Shown one piece after another: positions 26,045 through 34,962 of a DNA stretch of 64,000 bases. How positions within the stretch are numbered: position 1 is the stretch's first letter; every line of letters begins with the position of its first letter. Origin of the DNA: JBELHO01 sp042091375 (GTDB lineage: Bacteria; Pseudomonadota; Gammaproteobacteria; Enterobacterales; Alteromonadaceae); NCBI GenBank assembly GCA_042091375.1, contig JBELHO010000011.1, positions 1 to 64,000 of the forward strand. The letters are read 5' to 3'. Both the position numbers and the translations under genes were made by a program. The notes beneath the pieces are model-generated. The model searched no databases. It worked only from the letters and a program-made list of their open reading frames with translations, and was not told the origin of the DNA.

Positions 26045-29000
26045 ATGTTTTCATTATCAGGCTTCACTGTTGTTGAAACTAAAACTGCAATTTCTGCGGC
26101 TACACAACTGTATATAGCGCAAAATGAAAATAACAACAACACAGTGTTGATCAAACGCCTAGACAAAAGCCTGATCGCTTCAGTCGATGAATACTACAAT
26201 CGCAACAACAAATTAATTGCCACCTTACCAAGTAAAAACACCGTGGCAGCTTCTCACCGCGAAGAAGATCAGCATTTCAGTTATTCCATACACCCATTAA
26301 CCGATGACCAACGCACCTTAAAAGACCTACTTGCACAACAGTCATTAACTTTTCGCGACAAATTAACCATTGCCATTAACAGCGCTCTGTTGCTTGAACT
26401 ACTCCATGCGCAAAATATTATTGCTAATAATATCAATGATGAGCAGCTGTATATTAACAAAAACCTAGATATCCAAATAGTCGATTTGAGTTTAGCTAGC
26501 AAAGTCAGTACTATCCATAAAAAAATTCCCGATACCCATTTAGACAGTCAATGGCTGCCAACCATGTCACCCGAGTTCAGTGGTCGCATGAATCGAGCCG
26601 TAGACAAACAAGCCGATCTTTATTCATTGGGGGCGACGCTGTTTAAAGTGTTTACAGGCCGCTACCCTTTTGAATATAAAGACGACATGGAAATGGTTCA
26701 TGCACACATTGCCAAAGTGCCGCATTTAGCACATCACTTTAATAACGAGATACCTGAACAAATATCGACAATTTTAAGCAAATTGCTGAAGAAGAATCCT
26801 GAAAAACGCTATAAAACGGCACAAGGACTGGCGGAAGATTTTAAGCGTTGTCTGAGTGTTTTAAATACCGACAACAGCATAGATTTATTCCCCATAGGAC
26901 AGCGAGACAGCAGCCAAAAACTGATTTTTTCCAGTGAACTATTTGGCCGTAAACAAGAATTAGCCAGCTTAAACAACAGCTACCAAAATGTCAGAGGCCA
27001 GCACAACAGTAGACTTTGCGTTATTCGAGGCTATTCTGGTGTGGGGAAGTCGCGGTTGATCAAAGAATTACAGCCCATTATCAGTCAAAATAACGATTAT
27101 TTTGTCACCGGTAAATTTGATCAGTATAAGAACAATACCGCCTACATCGCCCTTTTGCAGGCATTAAACAGCATAGTTGAACAATTATTAGGTGAGTCTG
27201 ATCAACAACTCAACCAATGGCGACAATACATTACCGATGGATTAGGTGAAAATGGTCAGCTACTAGTCGACCTCATTCCCAACCTTGAGTTAATTATTGG
27301 CAAACAAAGTCCGATTGCCAAGCTGCCACCAACAGAAGCGCAGTTGCGTTTTAGCAATACGCTAATTGCCTTTTTCAAAGCCCTAGGCCGATATAAAAAA
27401 ACCATTACCTTGTGCTTAGACGACATGCAATGGGCAGATTTAGCGACGATTAACTTGCTAAAAATCCTTGCAGAACACACAGAAATCAAACACTTTTTAA
27501 TTATTATTTCCTATCGAGATAATGAAGTAGATACTGGTCACCCATTGCATTCATTGCTGACTGACCTAGACACTTCATCGCCGCTAACTGAACAGATCAC
27601 AGTAAAACCCTTAGCTGTTGATGCGACAGCGGAATTTTTGGCTAATTCGTTAGAGCTTGACCAGCAAAAAATTCAACCGCTAGTTGATGTGGTTGTCCAA
27701 AAAACCGGAGGCAATCCATTTTTCACCATAGAGTTTATTAAGTCCTTAAAAGATAAGTGTTTATTATCAAGAGATGTAAGTAATACCTGGCATTGGCAAC
27801 AGGATAAACTCAATGATCTCAGTGTCACCGATAACGTTGTTGATCTTATGGTGCAACGCATTAAACGCTTGACCAATACCCAGCAGGATTTATTGTATAA
27901 TGCGGCTTGTATTGGCAGTAAAATACCCATTGCTCTGATCAGCAACATTATGGAAGAACAGCCGTCAACATTAGAGCAAATATTAAGTGTGTTGGTTGAA
28001 GAGGGTTTTGTAAGCGCTCATGCCAGTAAAGACAACAATGAACAGTTGAGTTTCATTCGATTTATCCACGATAGAGTTCAGCAGGCTGCCTATTTGCTGG
28101 AAAGGCCGGTACAAAAAACTCAAATCCACTTTAAAATAGCTAATTACTGTCTGGAAAATTATACCGACACCCAACGCCAGGATAAGGTTTTTGAGTATAT
28201 AGATCATTTTAATAAAGCCTCAGCAGTTTTTATTGCGCAACGAAAAGATGATTTATTAGTCAATTACAATCATCTTGCCGGACAAAAAGCCCTGGCTGCT
28301 AATGCTTACAATGATGCGTTGTTTTACCTAGATAAGGCGGAGTCTTTTTTACCGAAAAACAAATGGAAAAAACATTATTCATTGTGTCTATCGATAGTGT
28401 TAGCTAAGGCACAGGCCAGCTATTTATCACAAGATAATCAACTGTGTAACCACATATTTAGCACAGAATATCAACATATTGCCGATCAGGTCGACAAGGC
28501 AAAATTAGCGAAAATTCAACTACTTTCATTAATCGCACAAAATAAAATTGCCGAAGCCTTTGCATTTGGCATGGAAATATTAATGCAGTTAGCGTTAAAA
28601 ATACCGCAAAACAAAGATATTGCTGGGCAATATTTACAGTTGAATCAACACTATGACACAACGGATATCTCAGCACTGATTAACTTGCCGCAGATGCAAC
28701 AAGAGACACCTTTGTTAGCGGCAGAAATACTCAATTCTATTCAAACAGCGGCCTATTTGATCAGCCCAGAAGAATACATGAAGGTCTGTTACTCCTCATT
28801 GTTGTTGACTTTTGAACACGGCATATCTAACGCAAGTGGCAAAATATTTATTACCCATGCACTTCTACTTTGTGGCGCATTCAGCCAATTTGAAGACGGC
28901 TTAAAGTTTGCCGAGCTTGCCAGTCAATGCAACGAAAAATTTCCCTCAGCGTACGTTGCCATTGAAATTGAATTTGTTAAAAATGTTTCTGTTTTGCATT

Positions 29001-32000
29001 GGCAAAAACCCTTGTCAACCTCATTGCAACCGCTGGAGCAAAACTTCTATCGCGGTATAGAATGCGGCAATATTGAATACGCCTTTCACTCGGCATTATT
29101 TTATTGTCTACACAGACTTTTCAGCGGCGAAAGCTTAACCGAAGTCAAACCGATATTTGCAAAATACGCCACATTAATGAATGAAAAAAAACAAGTGTAT
29201 CAATTAACATTACTCAATATTTGGTACCAGTACATAGTCAATATCTCCGACCGAAAAATAACACAACCAACAATGTTGCAGGGAATACATTTTAATGAAG
29301 CGACAACGCTACCTGTACTGATCGATAATAATGATATCACCACGCTATTCATGTATCACTTGGCTAAAATGCAACTCGCTTATCATTTTAACGACCTAGA
29401 TCTGGCGCTTGAACATTTACACCAAGCCGAAAGTTACAGTAGTTCAGTGGTTTCTTTATATCAATTTACCGAATTTTACAGCTGCGCAACACTAGTGCTG
29501 TGCAGCTATTGTCGTGATCATGAACAACAAAAAAATACTGCTGTATTTCAGCAACACCTGACAAAGCTCAAAGCCTATCATCAGTTATTGTCTAATTGGG
29601 CTGTTCATTCACCGCAAAATCATTTACACAAAGTGCAATTAGCCGCTGCCGAGTTGCTGTTTATAGAAGGCGATGCCAGTGCTTGGCAAAGTTATGATAT
29701 TGCCTTTGCCAGTGCCCAAGCCCACAGTGACATAAAATATCAAACCATCATTAGCTTATCAGCAGGCCATTATTGGTTAACCCAAAACAAACAATCCACA
29801 GCCACTGATTATATTCAGCAAGCCTATAATTTATGTGTCAGCAATGACGCGGCAAATCACAGCGATGCCATTGCTAAACAGTATGCACATATCTTTCTAA
29901 AAATAACTGATGAACGCGAATCAAACAGTCGTTTAGAGGTCGAGAGAAGAGCCGCAGAAAGAAGAAAAAACTACAGTCAGGTACTTGACTTGGCCTCAGT
30001 ATTTAAAGCCTCTGAAACCTTAAGTGGCGAAGTTAATTTACAAGCATTTTTACATCGGATGATGATGATCATTATTGAAAACGCCGGTGCCCAACGAGGT
30101 ACCCTAATGCTGCAAAATAATGAAATATTAAATATTGAAATTGCTATTGCAGCCAATGGCGACAATATTGACGATAAAGCGGTGCCCTATTCGCTGATCA
30201 ATAACGTGTCAAGAACTCATAAAGCACAAGTATTGTCGCCAACCCAAGGCACTAATCTATTTGCCAATGACCCGTATTTCAGTTCGCACCAGCCCAAGTC
30301 GGTTATTTGTATCCCGAGTATAGTTAAAGGCGAAATACGCGGTATTATTTATTTAGAGCACGATGATATTGTTGATGTTTTTTCACTTGAACGGGCAAAA
30401 ATATTGCAGTTGATCACCGACCAAACCGCCATATCTTTTGAAAATGCTAAATTATATCAGCAAGTACTCACTTATAGCCGAAATCTAGAACAACAAATAA
30501 ACGACCGCACCAAAGAACTGGCTGCCGAAAAAGTCAATGCTGAACAAGCGAATCAAGCAAAATCAAGTTTTTTAGCTAATATGAGTCACGAAATTCGCAC
30601 CCCAATGAATGCGGTAATCGGGCTAAGTCAATTAGCATTGCGAACAGAGTTATCACCGATACAAGCCGATTACTTAGAAAAAATCCAACAATCATCAAAA
30701 TCACTACTGGGTTTACTCAACGATATACTTGATTTTTCTAAAATCGAAGCACAAAAACTATCCCTTGAAAGCGTTGATTTTTCATTAGACGAAATATTGC
30801 AAAAAGTAGTCAATATTTGTAACTACAAAGCGCAAGAAAAAGGGTTGGAATTAGTGGTAGATTTAGCAAAAAGTGTGCCTCAACGACTGGTAGGTGACCC
30901 ACTGCGTTTACAACAGATCATTATTAACCTTGCCAACAATGCGGTGAAGTTTACCGAAACCGGTACAGTGCGTATTCTCATCGAACAACTGTCTGATAAT
31001 CATCAGCAAAGCGAATTGCAATTCACCATTAGTGATACCGGTATTGGCTTGACCGAACAACAACAAACAAAACTTTTTCAGTCATTCTCCCAGGCAGACA
31101 ACACAGTCACAAGGCAATTTGGTGGCACCGGTTTGGGGCTAGCTATTAGCAAGCAACTCACTGAGTTAATGGGTGGAAAAATTTGGTTTGAAAGTGAATA
31201 CAAAAAAGGCACGACGTTTTACTTTACTGCCCTTTTTGAACAAGTAACAGACGCAAAAAACACGCTCTCGGTGATCAATAAAGATATGTTAACCAACCTT
31301 AAAGTACTCGTTGTTGATGATAGTGATATTGCTCGTCACGTATTGCTTGATGCATTAGCTGATAGTAAGATTTTTGCTGAAGGTGCGGTTAACGGTGAAC
31401 AGGCAGTAAGTAAGGTGCTGGCTGCACAACAAGATGGCACACCTTATGACCTGGTGTTAATGGACTGGAAAATGCCGTTAATGGATGGCATTGAAGCCAC
31501 TAAACAGATACACCAAAATAGCAGCCATGATTTACCGCACATATTAATGGTATCGGCATACGACAAATATGAAGCAAAAGTATTGGGTGAAGCTGTTGGT
31601 ATTAAGACATTTATAGAAAAGCCTATCAATCACGAAATCTTAGTAGAGTCGATTATCAAAATTTTTAATGATCAACAAGATAAACTCGTCGTTGCAACTA
31701 ATGAGCAAAGCGAGACAATTCCCGATTTAAGTGACTATCGGGTGTTATTAGTTGAAGACAACCCGATCAACCAGCAAGTGGCGAAAGAGTTTCTCAATGA
31801 TACGACCATTGCGGTTGATTGTGCCGAAAATGGCTTAGTGGCCTTAGAAAAATTGAATACTGAACAATATGATATTGTGTTAATGGATATTCAAATGCCA
31901 GAAATGGATGGATTAACCGCCACCAAAGCCATTAGAAAAAATCCAAATATGCAACACCTGCCAATTATTGCGATGACCGCACATGCGATGCAGGGCGATG

Positions 32001-32764
32001 TCGAGCAAAGTGTTATTGCTGGTATGAATCACCATTTAACCAAACCTATTGAGCCGGAAATACTTTATCAAACCCTAGCCCATTATTTATCTGCAGATCA
32101 GCACGACAGCAAAGTAGTGCAAAAAAATTACTCCGCATATGAGAAAATTGACGAGCTTAAACACAAACAAAAGCTGAAAAAACTCACCACTTTAAATGTC
32201 GATAAGGCAATCGAACAGGTGCAAGGCAAATTATCTCTGTATCTGCAATTAGTCGCTGATTTTTGCAAAAAAAATCAACAGCTATCAGAAACCATGCAAA
32301 GCTTGTTAAAAAAAGGCGCTATAGAAGAGCTTTATCGCTGTGTTCACTCACTCAAGTCAACAGCCCAATACATAGGCGCTGTCAATCTATCTGATGCCGC
32401 CAGTCGCTTAGAAAATGAGATAAAAATCAAAGGTCAACAAATCAAGTCTAAACTCGTCGAGGCCTGTAATGAAGTCGAAGTCACTATCGGCCAATTGAAT
32501 AAAGTGTATCGTACATCGGAAGTAACAGAAGTCACTGAGCTGTTTGATCTGAGTGCCGCAAACATATTGTTTAACAAGCTCAAGCCCTTGTTAAAGGCAG
32601 GCGATATTTTAGCTGAAGACGCATCGGTACAACTCAAAAATATTGCCCTTAAAACCCATTACGCAACACAAGTAAATAATATTCATCAGTTAATTACCGA
32701 TTTTGATTTTGAAGAAGCCTTTATTGAATTAACCCAATTTGAAAACCAATTAAAAAGTAAATAA
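26045..32764 (+). CDS. Giant pseudokinase-ATPase-GAF hybrid histidine kinase with two receivers and Hpt
   Basis: The 2239-residue cytoplasmic sensor has, in order: a protein-kinase-like domain (1-275), an AAA ATPase (about 300-620, Walker A at 329-336, LDDMQW) and a long helical repeat region (650-1290). GAF (about 1330-1480), HisKA with His1515 in SHEIRTPMN and HATPase (NLANNAVKF, GGTGLGLA) come next. Two receivers (Asp1807, Asp1948) and Hpt (His2101 in HSLKSTA) complete it. The kinase domain keeps Lys37, SPE and DLYSLG. However, its catalytic loop reads ANNINDEQ, with Asn129 at the catalytic Asp position and Gln134 at the metal Asn, and DFG is DLS at 147-149. It should be inactive as a Ser/Thr kinase. 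It is followed after 4 bases by a GGDEF regulator. Confidence 0.95.
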   Translation: MFSLSGFTVVETKTAISAATQLYIAQNENNNNTVLIKRLDKSLIASVDEYYNRNNKLIATLPSKNTVAASHREEDQHFSYSIHPLTDDQRTLKDLLAQQSLTFRDKLTIAINSALLLELLHAQNIIANNINDEQLYINKNLDIQIVDLSLASKVSTIHKKIPDTHLDSQWLPTMSPEFSGRMNRAVDKQADLYSLGATLFKVFTGRYPFEYKDDMEMVHAHIAKVPHLAHHFNNEIPEQISTILSKLLKKNPEKRYKTAQGLAEDFKRCLSVLNTDNSIDLFPIGQRDSSQKLIFSSELFGRKQELASLNNSYQNVRGQHNSRLCVIRGYSGVGKSRLIKELQPIISQNNDYFVTGKFDQYKNNTAYIALLQALNSIVEQLLGESDQQLNQWRQYITDGLGENGQLLVDLIPNLELIIGKQSPIAKLPPTEAQLRFSNTLIAFFKALGRYKKTITLCLDDMQWADLATINLLKILAEHTEIKHFLIIISYRDNEVDTGHPLHSLLTDLDTSSPLTEQITVKPLAVDATAEFLANSLELDQQKIQPLVDVVVQKTGGNPFFTIEFIKSLKDKCLLSRDVSNTWHWQQDKLNDLSVTDNVVDLMVQRIKRLTNTQQDLLYNAACIGSKIPIALISNIMEEQPSTLEQILSVLVEEGFVSAHASKDNNEQLSFIRFIHDRVQQAAYLLERPVQKTQIHFKIANYCLENYTDTQRQDKVFEYIDHFNKASAVFIAQRKDDLLVNYNHLAGQKALAANAYNDALFYLDKAESFLPKNKWKKHYSLCLSIVLAKAQASYLSQDNQLCNHIFSTEYQHIADQVDKAKLAKIQLLSLIAQNKIAEAFAFGMEILMQLALKIPQNKDIAGQYLQLNQHYDTTDISALINLPQMQQETPLLAAEILNSIQTAAYLISPEEYMKVCYSSLLLTFEHGISNASGKIFITHALLLCGAFSQFEDGLKFAELASQCNEKFPSAYVAIEIEFVKNVSVLHWQKPLSTSLQPLEQNFYRGIECGNIEYAFHSALFYCLHRLFSGESLTEVKPIFAKYATLMNEKKQVYQLTLLNIWYQYIVNISDRKITQPTMLQGIHFNEATTLPVLIDNNDITTLFMYHLAKMQLAYHFNDLDLALEHLHQAESYSSSVVSLYQFTEFYSCATLVLCSYCRDHEQQKNTAVFQQHLTKLKAYHQLLSNWAVHSPQNHLHKVQLAAAELLFIEGDASAWQSYDIAFASAQAHSDIKYQTIISLSAGHYWLTQNKQSTATDYIQQAYNLCVSNDAANHSDAIAKQYAHIFLKITDERESNSRLEVERRAAERRKNYSQVLDLASVFKASETLSGEVNLQAFLHRMMMIIIENAGAQRGTLMLQNNEILNIEIAIAANGDNIDDKAVPYSLINNVSRTHKAQVLSPTQGTNLFANDPYFSSHQPKSVICIPSIVKGEIRGIIYLEHDDIVDVFSLERAKILQLITDQTAISFENAKLYQQVLTYSRNLEQQINDRTKELAAEKVNAEQANQAKSSFLANMSHEIRTPMNAVIGLSQLALRTELSPIQADYLEKIQQSSKSLLGLLNDILDFSKIEAQKLSLESVDFSLDEILQKVVNICNYKAQEKGLELVVDLAKSVPQRLVGDPLRLQQIIINLANNAVKFTETGTVRILIEQLSDNHQQSELQFTISDTGIGLTEQQQTKLFQSFSQADNTVTRQFGGTGLGLAISKQLTELMGGKIWFESEYKKGTTFYFTALFEQVTDAKNTLSVINKDMLTNLKVLVVDDSDIARHVLLDALADSKIFAEGAVNGEQAVSKVLAAQQDGTPYDLVLMDWKMPLMDGIEATKQIHQNSSHDLPHILMVSAYDKYEAKVLGEAVGIKTFIEKPINHEILVESIIKIFNDQQDKLVVATNEQSETIPDLSDYRVLLVEDNPINQQVAKEFLNDTTIAVDCAENGLVALEKLNTEQYDIVLMDIQMPEMDGLTATKAIRKNPNMQHLPIIAMTAHAMQGDVEQSVIAGMNHHLTKPIEPEILYQTLAHYLSADQHDSKVVQKNYSAYEKIDELKHKQKLKKLTTLNVDKAIEQVQGKLSLYLQLVADFCKKNQQLSETMQSLLKKGAIEELYRCVHSLKSTAQYIGAVNLSDAASRLENEIKIKGQQIKSKLVEACNEVEVTIGQLNKVYRTSEVTEVTELFDLSAANILFNKLKPLLKAGDILAEDASVQLKNIALKTHYATQVNNIHQLITDFDFEEAFIELTQFENQLKSK

Positions 32765-32768
32765 TGCC

Positions 32769-33701
32769 ATGCTGAACACTATCACTAACAACGGCGAACC
32801 GAAAAAATATACCTTACTGTGTATTGATGATGAAAGTACTAATTTGAAAATATTAGCATCAATTTTTAAAAGCTATTGCAAAGTGGTGGTTGGCAAAACC
32901 GCAGCACAAGGTTTACAAAAAGCCTTAGAAGTGATCCCTGATCTGATTATACTCGATGTATTAATGCCCGATGAAAGTGGCTTTGACTTGATCGTGCAAT
33001 TAAAAAATCATAGCCAAGTCAAACATATACCAGTAATTTTTATTACCGGTTTGCAAAGTGCAGACGACGAGGAAAAAGGCTTAAGTCTCGGCGCTTGTGA
33101 TTACATACAAAAACCTTTTCGTCACAGTATTGTGCAAGCAAGGGTCAACTCGCAACTGGAATTGAGTAGGCAGCGAAAATTATTGGCGCAATTTGCCCAT
33201 ATTGATAGCCTGACGGAGTTGCCTAATCAAAGAAAATGGCGATCAGACAGTGACGAGCAATGGCACTTAGCCAAGGCAAATCAACACCCCATCGTGATGG
33301 GTATTATTGATATTGATTTCTTTAAACAATACAACGATACCTATGGCCACCAGCAAGGTGATACTACTCTTAAAAGGGTAGCTAAGGCCCTCAACAGAGT
33401 TATTTTTAGCTGTCTTGGTACCCTTTATCGCTGCGGCGGAGAAGAATTCTATTTTTACCTACCAACTAATGAAAAAAATGATATTCGCTCTATCCTTGCC
33501 GATTGCTTGGAAAGCGTAACCAACTTGCAAATTGAACACCAAAGCTCTGCGGCAGATCCCTTTGTTTCAGTGAGTATTGGTGCAATCCAAGTGCTGCCCA
33601 ACAATGATATTTCCCTCAAGCAAATCATTAATAGTGCCGACGAACAACTTTATTTAGCCAAAAAGCATATGCGCAACGCCGTTTACTTTGATATATACTA
33701 A
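32769..33701 (+). CDS. Response regulator with GGDEF (diguanylate cyclase) output
   Basis: The 310-residue protein has a receiver at about 15-135 (acidic CIDDES, phospho-acceptor Asp63 in LIILDVLMP, KPF at 115-117) and a GGDEF domain at about 145-305. The active-site motif is GGEEF at 223-227, which is competent for making c-di-GMP from two GTP. The inhibitory I-site RxxD expected just before it is absent, so product inhibition at that site is unlikely. It begins four bases after the giant hybrid kinase, whose Hpt domain is the obvious phosphate donor. Confidence 0.95.
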   Translation: MLNTITNNGEPKKYTLLCIDDESTNLKILASIFKSYCKVVVGKTAAQGLQKALEVIPDLIILDVLMPDESGFDLIVQLKNHSQVKHIPVIFITGLQSADDEEKGLSLGACDYIQKPFRHSIVQARVNSQLELSRQRKLLAQFAHIDSLTELPNQRKWRSDSDEQWHLAKANQHPIVMGIIDIDFFKQYNDTYGHQQGDTTLKRVAKALNRVIFSCLGTLYRCGGEEFYFYLPTNEKNDIRSILADCLESVTNLQIEHQSSAADPFVSVSIGAIQVLPNNDISLKQIINSADEQLYLAKKHMRNAVYFDIY

Positions 33702-33776
33702 TAACATAGTCAGTAGGCTGCAAATTAGGTATAGTGCGCCGCTATTAGCAACAGCTTAGTAACATTGGAGTATTTC

Positions 33777-34406
33777 GTGACCGCACCAGGTAACTTATTC
33801 ATACTATCGGCGCCTAGTGGGGCGGGAAAATCGAGTTTAATTAACGCGCTGTTAAGCCAAGATAGCGAACGAAAAATGCAAGTATCGGTATCCCATACCA
33901 CCCGTGCACCGCGACCCAATGAATGCAATGGCGAACATTATCATTTTGTTTCAGCACCTGAATTCCAACAATTGATAAAAAAAAATGCCTTTTATGAATG
34001 GGCTGAAGTGTTTGAACATTATTACGGCACTTCTGAAGCAGCCATTGATGAGCAATTGAACCAAGGCATAGATGTATTTTTAGACATTGATTGGCAAGGT
34101 GCTCAGCAAGTAAGAATGAAAAAGCCCGACGTTACCACCATATTTATCGCCCCGCCATCAACCCAAGCATTAGCTGAACGGTTGTCGCAACGAGGACAAG
34201 ACAGTGCAGAGGTTATCGCCCAACGCATGGCGCAAGCAAGAGCCGAATGTTCACATTATCAAGAATTTGACTACATCATTATTAACGATGTATTTGAAAA
34301 AGCGTTAGAGAATTTAACGACTATCGTCAATAATCAACGTTTAAAACGTCGCCAACAAGTAAAAAATCATCAACTTTTATTTAAAGATCTATTGGCTAAC
34401 GATTAA
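33777..34406 (+). CDS. gmk: Guanylate kinase
   Basis: Gmk phosphorylates GMP to GDP with ATP. The 209-residue product has the P-loop SAPSGAGKSSL, the GMP-binding SVSHTTRAPRPNE, GEHYHFV and EWAEVFEHYYGT. I start it at the GTG at 33777 because TTGGAG lies six bases before it and MTAPGNLFILSAPSGAG aligns with other Gmk proteins. A TTG at 33765 is part of that ribosome site. It precedes rpoZ by 45 bases in the usual gammaproteobacterial order. Confidence 0.97.
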   Translation: MTAPGNLFILSAPSGAGKSSLINALLSQDSERKMQVSVSHTTRAPRPNECNGEHYHFVSAPEFQQLIKKNAFYEWAEVFEHYYGTSEAAIDEQLNQGIDVFLDIDWQGAQQVRMKKPDVTTIFIAPPSTQALAERLSQRGQDSAEVIAQRMAQARAECSHYQEFDYIIINDVFEKALENLTTIVNNQRLKRRQQVKNHQLLFKDLLAND

Positions 34407-34451
34407 GCACATAGTAAACTACACTATTATTTTATAAGTTGGAGTGCCCAA

Positions 34452-34733
34452 ATGGCTCGCGTAACTGTTGAAGATGCCGTAGATAAAGTCGGTAATCGTT
34501 TTGACTTGGTGTTAATTGCATCTCGTCGTGCCCGTCAAATTGCCACGGGCGGTAAGGATCCTTTAGTTGAATTAGAAAACGACAAGCCAACCGTTGTTGC
34601 CTTGCGTGAAATTGAAGCGGGCTTAATTACCACGCAAGTAATGGACGATTCAGATCGCCATGAACAAGTCGAGCAAGAATCTGCTGAATTAGCAGCTGTC
34701 GCTGCGATAGTCGGTAATCAAGAACAGCAATAA
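34452..34733 (+). CDS. rpoZ: RNA polymerase omega subunit
   Basis: The 93-residue omega protein has the conserved start MARVTVEDAVDKVGNRFDL and the core LIASRRARQIATGGKDPLV, followed by KPTVVALREI. It helps fold and assemble the beta' subunit and forms part of one ppGpp site on polymerase. The ribosome site TTGGAG precedes the ATG. An intrinsic terminator follows, separating it from spoT. Confidence 0.97.
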   Translation: MARVTVEDAVDKVGNRFDLVLIASRRARQIATGGKDPLVELENDKPTVVALREIEAGLITTQVMDDSDRHEQVEQESAELAAVAAIVGNQEQQ

Positions 34734-34752
34734 TTGCTGGTTGATAGTATAT

Positions 34753-34788
34753 AACGCGTAGTTACTCACGGTAATTACGCGTTTTTTG
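34753..34788 (+). terminator. Rho-independent terminator between rpoZ and spoT
   Basis: AACGCGTAGTTA (34753-34764) pairs with TAATTACGCGTT (34772-34783) with one G-T wobble and a seven-base loop. The stem runs into six T residues. It lies 20 bases after rpoZ and 175 before spoT. Confidence 0.85.
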
Positions 34789-34962
34789 TTTATTAAATAG
34801 CAATACTTCATCACAATAAATACAGTGATGCATAGTAACTTTGCGTTAGGATATAACAACAGTAAATTTTATGTCATTAACTAACCTGTTGATCCTAAAT
34901 AAAGTCACCCGAATTAAAGTTAGTGATACGCAATCGACATTCACCACAAGGGAAATTATTAG

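Noticed and set aside
25927..26166. 79-codon minus-strand frame between the TonB receptor and the giant kinase
   Set aside because: It overlaps the well-supported start of the giant kinase on the opposite strand and shows no known domain; a chance frame is more likely.
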